The position numbers were made by a program, and so were the translations under genes. Shown piece after piece: positions 1 to 8,284 of a DNA stretch of 64,000 nt; position 1 is the first letter of the stretch; the number at the start of each line of letters is the position of its first letter. Origin of the DNA: Streptomyces hygroscopicus (GTDB lineage: Bacteria; Actinomycetota; Actinomycetes; Streptomycetales; Streptomycetaceae). Below the pieces are notes generated by a model. It was given only the letters and a program-made list of their open reading frames with translations, made no database searches and was not told the DNA's origin. The stretch lies in contig NZ_LBMW01000016.1 of the NCBI RefSeq assembly GCF_026168105.1, positions 1-64,000 on the forward strand, written 5' to 3'.

Positions 1-775
1 CCGCGACCACGCCCCCGCCGGCGGCCAGCAGCACGGTCCGGCGCCGGCGCCCGGGCGGCGCGTGGTCCAAGGGCCCCGCCACGACCGGCACCCCGGCCGG
101 CTCGAGCTCATCGACGCCACCGGGTACGGCACCGAGCCGGACGGACTCGTCGGTGGCACCGAGCCGGACGGTCTCGTCGGTGGCGGCGGGATGGTGCACG
201 GTCTCGTCGGTGGCGGCCGAATGGCCCACCGTCTCGTGGGTGGCACCGAGCCGGACGGTCTCGTCGGTGGCGGCGGGATGGTGCACGGTCTCGTGGGTGG
301 CGGCCGAATGGCCCACCGTCTCGTCGGTGTCGGCCGGATGGCGTACGGTCCCGTCCACGGCGGCACCCATTTGTACCGTCTCGTCTGCGGAAGCCGCGCG
401 CCACGCGCTCTCGTACCCGGCGGGCGCGAGCGGCACTGTCTCGTCCGGCGCCGCGGCTCTCGTCGTAGCGCCTTTCGTCGTAGCGCCTTTCGTCGTGGCG
501 CCTCTCCTTGTAGCGCCCCTCGCCGTCGTGCCCCCCGCCGTCCTACCTCCCGCCGCTGTGTCCTGCGCGGCCGTCTCCGCCGGAGCCGGGGAGGTCTCCA
601 ACTCCACGTACGGCCGGATCCGCAGCGGATCGAAGTCCTCCGCCGCTGCCGCCTCCGCCGTACGCGTGTCCCGGAGCGCCTCGGACGCCCGTCGGGTGCA
701 TCCGCACGACGGCGTGCCGTCCGGCAGTCGTGGCGCCGCGCACTCCGGGCAGGCCTGTCCGTTCGATCCGCTCAC
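1..775 (-). CDS. N-terminal zinc-ribbon, DETV-repeat membrane protein (partial, C-terminus beyond the window)
   Basis: The gene reads leftwards from a GTG at 775 with a GGGAGGGGG ribosome-binding site about 9 nt before it. The first ~25 residues carry CxEC and CGC cysteine pairs (ACPECGAP, SCGCTR), a small zinc ribbon. A segment beginning FDPLRIRPYVELE follows, then a long low-complexity linker in which DETV or close variants recur about ten times. Near the edge a basic run (GRRRRT) precedes the start of a hydrophobic segment (VLLAAGGGVVA), so the linker is probably cytoplasmic and followed by a membrane anchor. Streptomyces proteins with this N-terminus are often annotated as peptidoglycan-binding proteins, but that domain would lie outside the window. 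Two exact-length 87-bp units (154-240, 241-327) make up much of the repeat. The role is not known; DETV threonines resemble Ser/Thr-kinase target sites. Confidence 0.75.
   Translation of the reverse strand, partial: MSGSNGQACPECAAPRLPDGTPSCGCTRRASEALRDTRTAEAAAAEDFDPLRIRPYVELETSPAPAETAAQDTAAGGRTAGGTTARGATRRGATTKGATTKGATTRAAAPDETVPLAPAGYESAWRAASADETVQMGAAVDGTVRHPADTDETVGHSAATHETVHHPAATDETVRLGATHETVGHSAATDETVHHPAATDETVRLGATDESVRLGAVPGGVDELEPAGVPVVAGPLDHAPPGRRRRTVLLAAGGGVVA
154..327 (-). repeat. Two tandem 87-bp units encoding DETV-type motifs
   Basis: The 87-bp unit beginning tggcaccgag at 154 recurs at 241 with few changes. Each unit encodes 29 residues containing three ETV motifs (GHSAAT, HHPAAT and RLGAT contexts). 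Degenerate further copies flank the pair. Unit length is a multiple of three, so the frame is kept. Confidence 0.85.
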
Positions 776-997
776 CCGTGGGCCCCCTCCCGCCGAATTC
801 CAGAGATTATGCAGATCTCCCTCACACAATCTGCCAGGAGCCCCCCGGAATCCCCGCTTCCCATCAGGACTCAACAGGCCATAACGGGTCACACCGACCA
901 CGATGGGAGTGCAGGATGGACGAGAACCCCAGGGCCGCGCGGACCGTGCCGCCCGCGCTCCGGGTTCACGGAGGTCGTACGACCGGGAGGCCTTCAC

Positions 998-3097
998 ATG
1001 AGCGGCGACGCACAGGGCAGGGCGGGCGAGGCGGCACGGGCCGCGGACAGGGAGTCGCCCGGCATCGGCGGCCCGCTTGCCGGGCGGCACGCTCTCCCGC
1101 CGGAGGGCGTGCACGGTGGCGTCATCGTCTCCATCGGCGCGCTGCTGCTCGGCCTGCTGCTCGCCGCCCTCGACCAGACCATCGTCTCGACGGCGCTGCC
1201 CACCATCGTCAGCGACCTCGGCGGTCTGGAACACCTGTCGTGGGTGGTGACCGCCTATCTGCTCGCCTCCACCGCGGCGACCCCCCTGTGGGGCAAGCTG
1301 GGTGACCAGTACGGCCGCAAGAGGCTGTTCCAGACCGCCATCGTGATCTTCCTGGTCGGCTCCGCCCTGTGCGGCATGGCGCAGAACATGCCGCAGCTCA
1401 TCGCCTTCCGCGCCGTCCAGGGTCTCGGCGGCGGCGGACTCATCGTGTTGTCGATGGCGATCGTCGGCGACATCGTCCCGCCCCGGGAACGCGGGCGTTA
1501 CCAGGGGCTGTTCGGTGCCGTGTTCGGCGCGACGAGTGTGCTGGGGCCGCTGCTGGGCGGGCTTTTCACCCAGCACCTCAGCTGGCGCTGGGTGTTCTAC
1601 GTCAACCTGCCCGTCGGTGTCGTCGCCCTGGCCGTGATCGCGACGGCCCTGCGCATCCCGCGGAAGGCCGAACGGCATGTCATCGACTACCTCGGCACCC
1701 TCCTCATCGCCTCCGTCGCCACCTGTCTGGTCCTTCTCGCCTCACTCGGCGGCACGACCTGGAGCTGGGGGTCGCCCCAGACCGTCGGCCTCGCGGTCGT
1801 CGGCGCCGCGCTGGTCGTGGTCTTCGTGCTCGTCGAACGCCGGGCGGCCGAACCGGTCCTGCCGCTGAAGCTCTTCCGCGTCCGCACCTTCACGCTCTCC
1901 GCCGTCATCAGCTTCATCGTGGGCTTCGCGATGTTCGGCGCGATGACCTACCTGCCGACATTCCTGCAGATCGTCCACGGCATCACACCCACCATGTCCG
2001 GCGTGCACATGCTGCCGATGGTGGTCGGCATGCTGCTGGCGTCCACCACCTCGGGACAGATCGTCAGCCGCACCGGCCGATGGAAGGTGTTCCCGATCGC
2101 GGGCACCGGCGTCACCACGATCGGCCTGCTCCTGCTCCACCGGCTCGACGAGCACAGCAGCACGGCCGAGATGAGCTGGTACTTCTTCGTCTTCGGCCTG
2201 GGCCTCGGCCTGGTCATGCAGGTCCTGGTGCTGATCGTGCAGAACGCCGTCGGCTACGAGGACCTCGGCGTCGCCACCTCCGGCGCCACCTTCTTCCGCT
2301 CCATCGGAGCCTCGTTCGGTGTGTCCGTCTTCGGCGCGATCTTTGCGAGCCGTCTCGGCCACAACCTCACCGTGGCTCTTGCAAGCCGTCCGCTGCCGGC
2401 GGGCGTCAGCCCGGGCGTACTGAAGGCCGATCCGCGTGGCGTGGCGGCCCTCCCGCCCGCCGTACGGCCTGCCGTCCTGCACGCGTTCGCCTCCTCGATC
2501 ACCGACGTCTTCCTGTACGCCGCCCCGGTCGCCCTCTTCGGCTTCGTGCTGGCGTGGTTCCTGCGCGAGGACCGGCTGCGCGGTTCGGTGACGGCGCCGG
2601 ACGTGACCGAGACGCTGGCCAGCAACCCGGTGGAGCGTTCGTCGTACGACGAGGTCTGCCGGGCGCTGTCCGTGCTCGGCTCCCGGGAAGGGCGGCGCGA
2701 GATCTACGACAAGATCACCAGACGGGCCGGGTACGACCTGCTGCCCGGGGCGAGCTGGCTGCTGCTGCGGGTCAGGAAGTACGGCTGGGCCGAGCCGGCC
2801 GTGCTCGCCGAGCGCAGCACGGTCCCGCTCAACGTCATCCTCGCCGCCGGGAGGCAGTTGGAGGAGCGGCGCCTGGCCGTGCGCGAGGGGCTCGACCTCG
2901 TCCTCACCGAGCAGGGCCGCGAGGTCGCCGACCGTCTCGCCGATGCCCGCGAGGAGTCGCTCGCCGAACTGCTCGGCGACTGGTGGGGCCCGGACCGTCC
3001 CACCGATCTGGCCAAGCTGGTCCAGGAACTGAACCGGGAGCTCTGCGGCTCGGACGCGGAACGCCCGCACGACGGGCCGAGGACGCGTCCGGCGTGA
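998..3097 (+). CDS. DHA2 family (EmrB/QacA-like) MFS exporter with C-terminal winged-helix-like extension
   Basis: Predicted 699-residue proton-driven multidrug exporter of the 14-helix DHA2 family. The ATG at 998 is chosen because GGGAGG lies at 985-990; reading further upstream only opens antisense repeat sequence. After a ~40-residue hydrophilic leader, the first helix carries LDQTIVSTALPTI (motif D1), followed by GKLGDQYGRKR (motif A), RAVQGLGGGGLI and GPLLGGLF (motif C). Transmembrane segments run to about residue 530. The last ~165 residues are soluble and charged, with SSYDEVCRALS, LLRVRKYGW, and LTEQGREVADRLADAREESL, a layout like a MarR/PadR winged helix. The family is normally ~500 residues, so the extension is distinctive. 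It stands alone and diverges from the gene at 1-775. Substrate unknown. Confidence 0.9.
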   Translation: MSGDAQGRAGEAARAADRESPGIGGPLAGRHALPPEGVHGGVIVSIGALLLGLLLAALDQTIVSTALPTIVSDLGGLEHLSWVVTAYLLASTAATPLWGKLGDQYGRKRLFQTAIVIFLVGSALCGMAQNMPQLIAFRAVQGLGGGGLIVLSMAIVGDIVPPRERGRYQGLFGAVFGATSVLGPLLGGLFTQHLSWRWVFYVNLPVGVVALAVIATALRIPRKAERHVIDYLGTLLIASVATCLVLLASLGGTTWSWGSPQTVGLAVVGAALVVVFVLVERRAAEPVLPLKLFRVRTFTLSAVISFIVGFAMFGAMTYLPTFLQIVHGITPTMSGVHMLPMVVGMLLASTTSGQIVSRTGRWKVFPIAGTGVTTIGLLLLHRLDEHSSTAEMSWYFFVFGLGLGLVMQVLVLIVQNAVGYEDLGVATSGATFFRSIGASFGVSVFGAIFASRLGHNLTVALASRPLPAGVSPGVLKADPRGVAALPPAVRPAVLHAFASSITDVFLYAAPVALFGFVLAWFLREDRLRGSVTAPDVTETLASNPVERSSYDEVCRALSVLGSREGRREIYDKITRRAGYDLLPGASWLLLRVRKYGWAEPAVLAERSTVPLNVILAAGRQLEERRLAVREGLDLVLTEQGREVADRLADAREESLAELLGDWWGPDRPTDLAKLVQELNRELCGSDAERPHDGPRTRPA

Positions 3098-3103
3098 GTC
3101 CTC

Positions 3104-3595
3104 CTAGGCCAGTTGCTTGCTGAACCAGTGCTCCGCGTACGGCTGGTCGTTGTGCGGCGGGGTCTCCGCGTAACCGAGGCGGGCGTACAGGGCGCGGGCC
3201 TCCACCAGGTCGTGGCGGGTGTCGAGGACCATCCGACGGGCACCGAGCGAGCGGGCCGCGTCCTCGGCGGCGGCCAACAGGAGCGGGGCGCCGCCCCGGC
3301 CGCGCAGTTCCTTGCGCAGGAACACCCGCTTGAGCTCGGCCGTCGCCGGATCCGTCAGCCGCACGCCGGCGGTCCCGGCCGGCTCGCCCTCGTAACGGGC
3401 CACCAGGAGCACCCCGTCGGGCGGCGCCAGACAGTCGCCGGTGTCGGCGGCGATCTCGCGCTCCAGTTCGTCCGGGTCGGTCGAGCGCCCCTCGTGGACG
3501 TCGTACCAGCGGTCGCTGACCTCCGTGTAGTACGCCCGCCACAACGCGGCGGCGACGGGCGAGTCATGGTTCTCCGGGGCCACGGTCCAGGTCAT
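3104..3595 (-). CDS. GNAT family N-acetyltransferase
   Basis: A 163-residue acetyl-CoA-dependent N-acetyltransferase. The ATG at 3595 (MTWTVAPENH) has a GGAG 11 nt upstream; a longer reading to 3694 adds a poorly conserved leader. The family's acetyl-CoA loop is visible as LRGRGGAPLLL (about residues 105-115), preceded by the beta strand AELKRVFL and followed by LGARRMVLDT and ALYARLGYAE, the usual GNAT C-terminal pattern. It is convergent with the exporter gene, with only 6 bp between stops, and divergent from the WYL regulator, sharing a 136-bp promoter region. Substrate unknown. Confidence 0.88.
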   Translation of the reverse strand: MTWTVAPENHDSPVAAALWRAYYTEVSDRWYDVHEGRSTDPDELEREIAADTGDCLAPPDGVLLVARYEGEPAGTAGVRLTDPATAELKRVFLRKELRGRGGAPLLLAAAEDAARSLGARRMVLDTRHDLVEARALYARLGYAETPPHNDQPYAEHWFSKQLA

Positions 3596-3731
3596 GAGGA
3601 CATTCTCCGGAGGGGGCGGCCAGGTCGCGCAACCGAATATGGGTGAGACACCGTGAGCCGCGGGTTGTCGTTCCTGCCTGGTCCGGGCGGGCATCGGCGT
3701 GCCCCTGAGGCGGACTCAGCAGACTGGTCGC

Positions 3732-4448
3732 ATGAATCGCACCGACCGGCTGTACGCCCTGGTCGAGGAGTTGCGCGCCGCCGCTCCCCGACCCCGCAGC
3801 GCGCGCACGCTCGCCCGCCGCTTCGAGGTCAGCGTCCGTACGATCGAGCGGGACCTCGGCGCGCTCCAGCAGGCCGGGGTACCGGTCCATGCCGAACCCG
3901 GCCGGAGCGGCGGCTACGCGCTCGACCCGTCGCGGACCCTGCCACCGCTGACCGTCACCCCGGCGGAGGCGACCGCGCTCGCCGTGGCGCTGCGGGCGCT
4001 GGAGGGCACGCCGTTCGCGGCCGACGCCCGCAGCGCGCTGCACAAGGTGCTCGCGGTGATGCCGCGGCGCGAGCGCGCGGCGGCGGCCGAGCTGGCCGGG
4101 CGCGTTCGGCTGCTCGTACCGCTGTCACGGCCGGTGCCCGCCGAGCCGGTCGTTCCCGGGCCGCTGCGCGAGGCGCTCTCGGCGGAGCGGGTACTGCGGC
4201 TGGAGTACGCCGACGCGTCGGGCGCCGTCACCGGCCGTGACGTCGAACCGCTCGTCTTTCTCGGCGGGAACGCACACTGGTACCTGGTCGCCTGGTGCCG
4301 GCTGCGCGCGGGCGTGCGCGGCTTCCGGCTGGACCGCATCCGCGCGGTGGAGGCACTCGCAGAGCGGGTCCCGCGCCGTCCCGTCGACCTGTCCGAACTC
4401 GACCGGCTCGGCTCCGACGTGGTGCCTCTGAGCGAGCTGGGAATGTGA
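3732..4448 (+). CDS. WYL-domain transcriptional regulator (YafY/DeoR-like)
   Basis: A 238-residue DNA-binding regulator. The ATG at 3732 gives MNRTDRLYALVEEL, the standard start of this family; an ATG at 3699 would add 11 unconserved residues. The N-terminal HTH_11 winged helix includes ARRFEVSVRTIERDL (about residues 30-44) and GGYALDP. The C-terminal WYL-type effector domain contains YLVAWCRLRAGVRGFRLDRI, where the tryptophan-tyrosine-leucine core appears as WYLVAW. It sits 106 bp upstream of a SnoaL-like gene. WYL regulators of this sort often control an adjacent small SnoaL or glyoxalase gene, so it probably regulates that neighbour and perhaps the divergent acetyltransferase. Confidence 0.9.
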   Translation: MNRTDRLYALVEELRAAAPRPRSARTLARRFEVSVRTIERDLGALQQAGVPVHAEPGRSGGYALDPSRTLPPLTVTPAEATALAVALRALEGTPFAADARSALHKVLAVMPRRERAAAAELAGRVRLLVPLSRPVPAEPVVPGPLREALSAERVLRLEYADASGAVTGRDVEPLVFLGGNAHWYLVAWCRLRAGVRGFRLDRIRAVEALAERVPRRPVDLSELDRLGSDVVPLSELGM

Positions 4449-4554
4449 CCCCAATCACCGACAGGGGGATGTCGCGCACGTGTCCGAGGCTGGGGCCCGT
4501 TCCGATGGACCGACGGGCCCGCACCCGGCCCGAAACGCACGAAAGGCGGCAGCC

Positions 4555-4977
4555 ATGTCTCAGACCACGACCGGCACCCCCCTCACCCCCGCGGCCGGTA
4601 TCGCTCTCTTCGACCGCTGGACGGCCCTGTGGAACGGGGACTTCAGCGACCCCGAGCGCTTCCTGGCCCCCGGCTTCCGCATCCGCTTCGGCAACAGTCC
4701 CGACCGCGCCGAGGAGACCGACACGATCCACGGCCCGCAGGGCATCGTCGAGTACGTCGCGTCTTTCCGCGTCGCCCGGCCCCGCCTGCGGTACGCCGTG
4801 GACGGCACTCCCCTCGTCGACACCGAGCGGGGCATTGTCGTCTCGCGCTGGTACGTGTCGGGGGAGGACGTCGCCGGTGATGTGACCGAGAAGAGCGGCA
4901 TCGATCAGTTCGAGGTGGTCGACGGGCGGATCGCGACCGTCTGGTCGGTGACCGGGCTGCGCCGGTTCGCGCCGTGA
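4555..4977 (+). CDS. SnoaL-like / NTF2-like domain protein
   Basis: A 140-residue protein of the SnoaL-like alpha+beta barrel superfamily. The ATG at 4555 follows GAAAGG at 4541-4546. Typical features are an N-terminal helix with FDRWTALWNGD, the FRIRFG strand, GPQGIVEYVASFR, and a final strand pair ending IDQFEVVDGRIATVWSVTG. Such proteins bind small hydrophobic ligands or act as isomerases or hydrolases; no catalytic residue can be assigned here. It is the probable target gene of the WYL regulator immediately upstream. Confidence 0.82.
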   Translation: MSQTTTGTPLTPAAGIALFDRWTALWNGDFSDPERFLAPGFRIRFGNSPDRAEETDTIHGPQGIVEYVASFRVARPRLRYAVDGTPLVDTERGIVVSRWYVSGEDVAGDVTEKSGIDQFEVVDGRIATVWSVTGLRRFAP

Positions 4978-5085
4978 CGCCCGCCCGGTGAGGTGGCTTC
5001 CGGCCGTCCCGGCTCGTTTGGGGACGGCCGTCCGGGCAACCCGGGCGGAAGACGGCCCGCGGGGCCGAGAGACCGGAAGGCATCC

Positions 5086-5763
5086 ATGTCCACAGGCGTG
5101 ATCATCGCTTTGATCGTGATCGTGATCCTGGCGGCCGTTGTCGCGGGTGCGGCCGCCCTGAACCCACGTACCCGGGGCACACTCGGCGCAGGCCTGAGGC
5201 GCCGCTTCGGGCCCGAGTACGAGCGGACCGTGGCCCGGCACGACGGCGACACCAAGGCCGCCGAACGTGAACTCACCGAGCGGCTGAACCAGTACGGCTC
5301 GCTGCGCGAGCGGTCACTGGAGGCGTCCGAGCGCGAACGGTACGCGACGCGCTGGGCAGCCGCGCAGGAGCACTTCGTCGACTCCCCCAGGGAGGCCGTA
5401 GCCGAGGCGGACCGGCTGCTTGCCGAACTGGCGGGCGCGCGGGGCTTCCCCGACGGGGGCCGCTACGAGGACCAGCTCGACGCGCTGTCCGTGCACCACG
5501 CCCGGCACGTCCACGGCTACCGCCGACTGCACGGGGCCGCCCACGCCCCGGCCGCCGACGGCGCGGCCGGGAGCCGCACGGAGACGGAGGAGATGCGGGA
5601 GGCCCTGCTGGAGGCCCGCGCCCTCTTCGAGGACCTGGTGGCACCCCCGCGCGGGCAGGCGGCCGACTCCACGGAGGGGACGGCCCGGCACGTGCCCGCG
5701 CGTGCCGACGGGCGCTCCCGTCTCCCGTGGACCTTCCACAGGCAGCATGCGAAGGGGAGTTGA
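5086..5763 (+). CDS. Single-pass membrane protein with FVDSP helical domain
   Basis: A 225-residue protein. The ATG at 5086 follows GGAAGG at 5075-5080. Residues 3-23 form one strongly hydrophobic segment (GVIIALIVIVILAAVVAGAA), followed by a charged, helical cytoplasmic region. The stretch EHFVDSPREAVAEADRLLAEL is closely echoed in the next gene (GFVDSPQEAVEEADHVVEEV), so the two share a domain. The stop is 5 nt from the next start, giving a two-gene operon. Function unknown; similar Streptomyces proteins are called hypothetical or secreted proteins. Confidence 0.82.
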   Translation: MSTGVIIALIVIVILAAVVAGAAALNPRTRGTLGAGLRRRFGPEYERTVARHDGDTKAAERELTERLNQYGSLRERSLEASERERYATRWAAAQEHFVDSPREAVAEADRLLAELAGARGFPDGGRYEDQLDALSVHHARHVHGYRRLHGAAHAPAADGAAGSRTETEEMREALLEARALFEDLVAPPRGQAADSTEGTARHVPARADGRSRLPWTFHRQHAKGS

Positions 5764-5768
5764 GGGCG

Positions 5769-6317
5769 ATGACCGATGTGACACCGGGTGGCGGCGTCGG
5801 GCGTTCGGAGCAGGCCGGCCGGCGGCCCGACGACGAGATCGAGAGCCGGGAGGAGGAGGCCGCGCTGCGGGCCGGGGAGACCGAGCGACGGCAGGCGGCC
5901 GGGCTGCGGCCCGGCGAGGTCGAGCAGCGTGAGGCACGCGCGGCGCGGCCCGGCGGGGAGGAGCCCCCGGGGACCACGGGGGCGCGGCTCGAAGGCGGCG
6001 AGCGGCGGGGGGCGGCCGGGGCGCGGCCCGAGGGCGTCCCGCGGGAGGGCCGCCTGCTGCCGCGGGACGAGTCGGACAAGTTCTCGCTGAGGCTGCAGCA
6101 CGCCGTGGGCGGGTTCGTGGACAGCCCCCAGGAGGCCGTCGAGGAAGCCGACCACGTGGTGGAAGAGGTGGCCTCGCGGCTCGCGGAGGCCGTGGCCTCA
6201 CGGCGGCGGACTCTGAAGGCCTCCTGGCAGGAGACCGGCGACAGCGGCGACACCGAACAGCTTCGGCTCGCCCTGCGCGACTACCGCGCGACGGCCGAGC
6301 GGCTGCTCAGTCTGTGA
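5769..6317 (+). CDS. Hypothetical protein with Arg/Glu-rich repeats and FVDSP domain
   Basis: A 182-residue soluble protein downstream of and paralogous in part to the preceding gene. The ATG at 5769 overlaps the spacing of a GAGG site that straddles the upstream stop, so translation is probably coupled. Residues ~20-95 are low-complexity repeats rich in R, E, G and A (units such as ALRAGETERRQAAGLRPGEV). The C-terminal half holds the FVDSP helix found in the neighbour. The last 25 bases of the gene are duplicated directly after the stop. No enzymatic motif is visible. Confidence 0.78.
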   Translation: MTDVTPGGGVGRSEQAGRRPDDEIESREEEAALRAGETERRQAAGLRPGEVEQREARAARPGGEEPPGTTGARLEGGERRGAAGARPEGVPREGRLLPRDESDKFSLRLQHAVGGFVDSPQEAVEEADHVVEEVASRLAEAVASRRRTLKASWQETGDSGDTEQLRLALRDYRATAERLLSL

Positions 6318-6342
6318 CGCGACGGCCGAGCGGCTGCTCAGT
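6287..6342. repeat. 25-bp direct repeat spanning a gene 3' end
   Basis: The 25-bp segment starting cgcgacggccgagcggctgc lies at 6287-6311 inside the coding sequence and again at 6318-6342 just after the TGA, a 31-bp period. Confidence 0.9.
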
Positions 6343-6431
6343 AGGAGCTGAAGGAACGGGCGCACCTGCGCGCCCCGCGTCCCTCCTAAAACGTTGCCTG
6401 ATACGGCACTAGATCTGTGAGCGGCGGCCGT

Positions 6432-6478
6432 GGGCGGGGCCGCGTCCCGGACCATGTCCCCGGGGCGCGGCCCCGCCC
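6432..6478. terminator. Bidirectional hairpin terminator
   Basis: GGGCGGGGCCGCG (6432-6444) pairs perfectly with CGCGGCCCCGCCC (6466-6478), a 13-bp stem with a 21-nt loop. It lies between two convergent genes and has no T-run, as is usual in Streptomyces. Confidence 0.75.
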
Positions 6479-6488
6479 GGCGTGATGC

Positions 6489-6908
6489 TCAGCCCGCGTC
6501 GTGGAGCCCGGCCCGGCGCTCGTGCCACTCCCGGACGATCTCCTCGACGTCGTACGGCTTGAGGCCCAGCGGCGGTCCCGGCGGCGGCTTGAGCATCATG
6601 TCGCGGATCTTCACGTTGAGGTCCTCGACCAGCCGCCGGACCACCCGCTCGGACGGCGCGACCGCGGCCGCCGCCAGGGTGTCCTCGGCCTCCTTGCGCA
6701 GGGCCAGCGTCGGCGGCAGGACCGAGAACCCCTCGCGGGCCATCTTGCGCTTGATCCACCACAGTTCGTCGTACGTCGTCTCGGTGACGGCCGGTGCCGG
6801 CCGGCCCACACCGGGGAGATCGGCGAACTCGCCGCGCGCCTGGGCGTCGCGGATCTGTTTGTCGACATACGACTCGAAGCTGACACCGGGTGGCTTGCGC
6901 TCGGTCAT
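6489..6908 (-). CDS. DUF1992 (DnaJ homologue C28-like) protein
   Basis: A 139-residue protein of the DUF1992 / DNAJC28-conserved domain family, present in many bacteria and in vertebrate DNAJC28. The start at 6908 gives MTERKPPGVSFESYVDKQI. Diagnostic motifs are YVDKQIRDAQARGEFADLPG, then GRPAP, DELWWIKRKMAREGF and the C-terminal LNVKIRD and VREWHERR. No J domain is present. The family is thought to be chaperone-associated, but its biochemical role is undefined. The gene is alone, divergent from the FHA gene at 7026 across 117 bp. Confidence 0.88.
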   Translation of the reverse strand: MTERKPPGVSFESYVDKQIRDAQARGEFADLPGVGRPAPAVTETTYDELWWIKRKMAREGFSVLPPTLALRKEAEDTLAAAAVAPSERVVRRLVEDLNVKIRDMMLKPPPGPPLGLKPYDVEEIVREWHERRAGLHDAG

Positions 6909-7025
6909 GGGTTCATTGTGCCGGACGCCCCCCGACGAGGCGATCGGGCGAATTATCATTCCGCCGGTACGCCAACCGGGCTCGGCCGTAGGAGCCTTGA
7001 ACCACCGCATCCAGGAGGAGCGCAC

Positions 7026-7421
7026 GTGCTCGAACTCACCATGGCCTCGGTCTCCGGGGCGGATGCCGGGTCGACGGCCGGCATGCTGATGGCCGACGCG
7101 CCCAGCGCCCCGGGGACCGTGCTGCGGGTGGGCCGGGACGCGTCCGTGTGCAGGCTGGCGACCCCGGAGGACTGGCTGTTCGTCTCGCGGGTCCACCTGG
7201 AGTTCCTCTGCGGCCCCGACGGCGGCTGGCAGGTGACCTGGCTGCGCGGCTCCCACGCCGAGCCCTCCTCCGAGGTGCTGCTCACCCTCGCCGGGCAGCC
7301 GCTCCAGCCCCTGCCCTACGGCGGCACGGTCAGGCTCCCGCGAGGCGGCGCGGGAGAGCTCGTCATCCAGGACCGCACCGCCCCGCGCAGCGTCAACGTG
7401 GGCTTCTACCACGAGGCCTGA
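7026..7421 (+). CDS. FHA-domain phosphothreonine-binding protein
   Basis: A 131-residue single-domain FHA protein. The GTG at 7026 is supported by AGGAGG at 7013-7018. The FHA signature is clear: VLRVGRDASV (glycine-arginine), then VSRVHLEFL (the S-x-x-H phosphopeptide contact), then WLRGSHAEPSS and the closing strands VRLPRGGAGELVI. FHA modules bind phosphothreonine on Ser/Thr-kinase substrates. No kinase is adjacent. It faces the methyltransferase gene tail to tail with a 15-bp gap. Confidence 0.85.
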   Translation: MLELTMASVSGADAGSTAGMLMADAPSAPGTVLRVGRDASVCRLATPEDWLFVSRVHLEFLCGPDGGWQVTWLRGSHAEPSSEVLLTLAGQPLQPLPYGGTVRLPRGGAGELVIQDRTAPRSVNVGFYHEA

Positions 7422-7436
7422 GCGGCCCCGCGGCGG

Positions 7437-8111
7437 TCAGTCCGTCACCCGTGCCAGCGCGAACCCGTCGTACCCCTTCGTGCCCACCGTCTGCACCGCC
7501 GTCCCGCTCAGCCTGGGATGCGATGCCATCAGTTCGAGTGCGGCACGGGTGCCCCGCACGCCCGGGTCCTCGCTGCCCGCATCGGTGACCTGGCCGCCGC
7601 GCACCACGTTGTCGAGGATGATCAGGCCGCCGGGGCGGGTCAGCTTCACGGCCCACTCGACATAGTGCGGGTTGTTGACCTTGTCAGCGTCGATGAAGAC
7701 CAGGTCGAACGGCTCCTGCTGCTCCTCGGCCAGCTTCGGCAGCGACTCCAGCGCCGGGCCGACGCGCACTTCGGTGATGCGGCTCAGGCCCGCCCGGTCG
7801 AGGTTGCGGCGGGCGACCTCCGCGTGCGTGGCCTCGTACTCCAGGGTGATCAGCCGGCCGTCCGCGGGCAGGGCGCGCCCCAGCCAGATCGTGCTGTAGC
7901 CGCCGAGTGTGCCGATCTCCAGGATGCGGCGCGCGCCCTGGATCCGGGCCAGGAGCTGGAGCAGCTTGCCCTGGTTCGGTGCCACGTTGATGGGCGGCAG
8001 CCCGGCCGCCTCGCTGTCCCGCAGGGTCGCGGCGAGCACCTCGTCGGGGGGCGCGAGAAGCGTGGTGAAGTAGGCGTCGACGTCGTCCCAGAGCTCTTGC
8101 GCTGTGCTCAT
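7437..8111 (-). CDS. O-methyltransferase family 3 (CCoAMT-like)
   Basis: A 224-residue SAM- and metal-dependent O-methyltransferase of the caffeoyl-CoA/catechol type. Motif I is ILEIGTLGGYSTIWLGRAL (about residues 66-84). The acidic ribose contact is ITLEYEATH, the metal-binding DLVFIDADKVNNPHYVEWA region follows, and LIILDNVVRGG completes the active-site wall. Length is as expected. Substrate cannot be told from sequence; similar actinomycete enzymes methylate catechols. The ATG at 8111 follows a GGCACC-type weak ribosome-binding site. Confidence 0.92.
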   Translation of the reverse strand: MSTAQELWDDVDAYFTTLLAPPDEVLAATLRDSEAAGLPPINVAPNQGKLLQLLARIQGARRILEIGTLGGYSTIWLGRALPADGRLITLEYEATHAEVARRNLDRAGLSRITEVRVGPALESLPKLAEEQQEPFDLVFIDADKVNNPHYVEWAVKLTRPGGLIILDNVVRGGQVTDAGSEDPGVRGTRAALELMASHPRLSGTAVQTVGTKGYDGFALARVTD

Positions 8112-8284
8112 GCACGGTGCCTTTCGTCTGTCCGATCAGATCCGATGAGACGGGTATCGAGACGGGTAGGGGTGAGACGAGCAAGGTGATTAGATGACCT
8201 AACTAGACTCGCTAAAGAATATAGCCCGGGCAGGGTGCAGTGTGAGCGGAATTCAGCCGATCGGGGGGAGGGGCCCGACCCGAA

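Noticed and set aside
62..997. Long plus-strand frame continuous with the DHA2 exporter
   Set aside because: It is the antisense of the DETV-repeat gene; the exporter's family start and ribosome-binding site are at 998.
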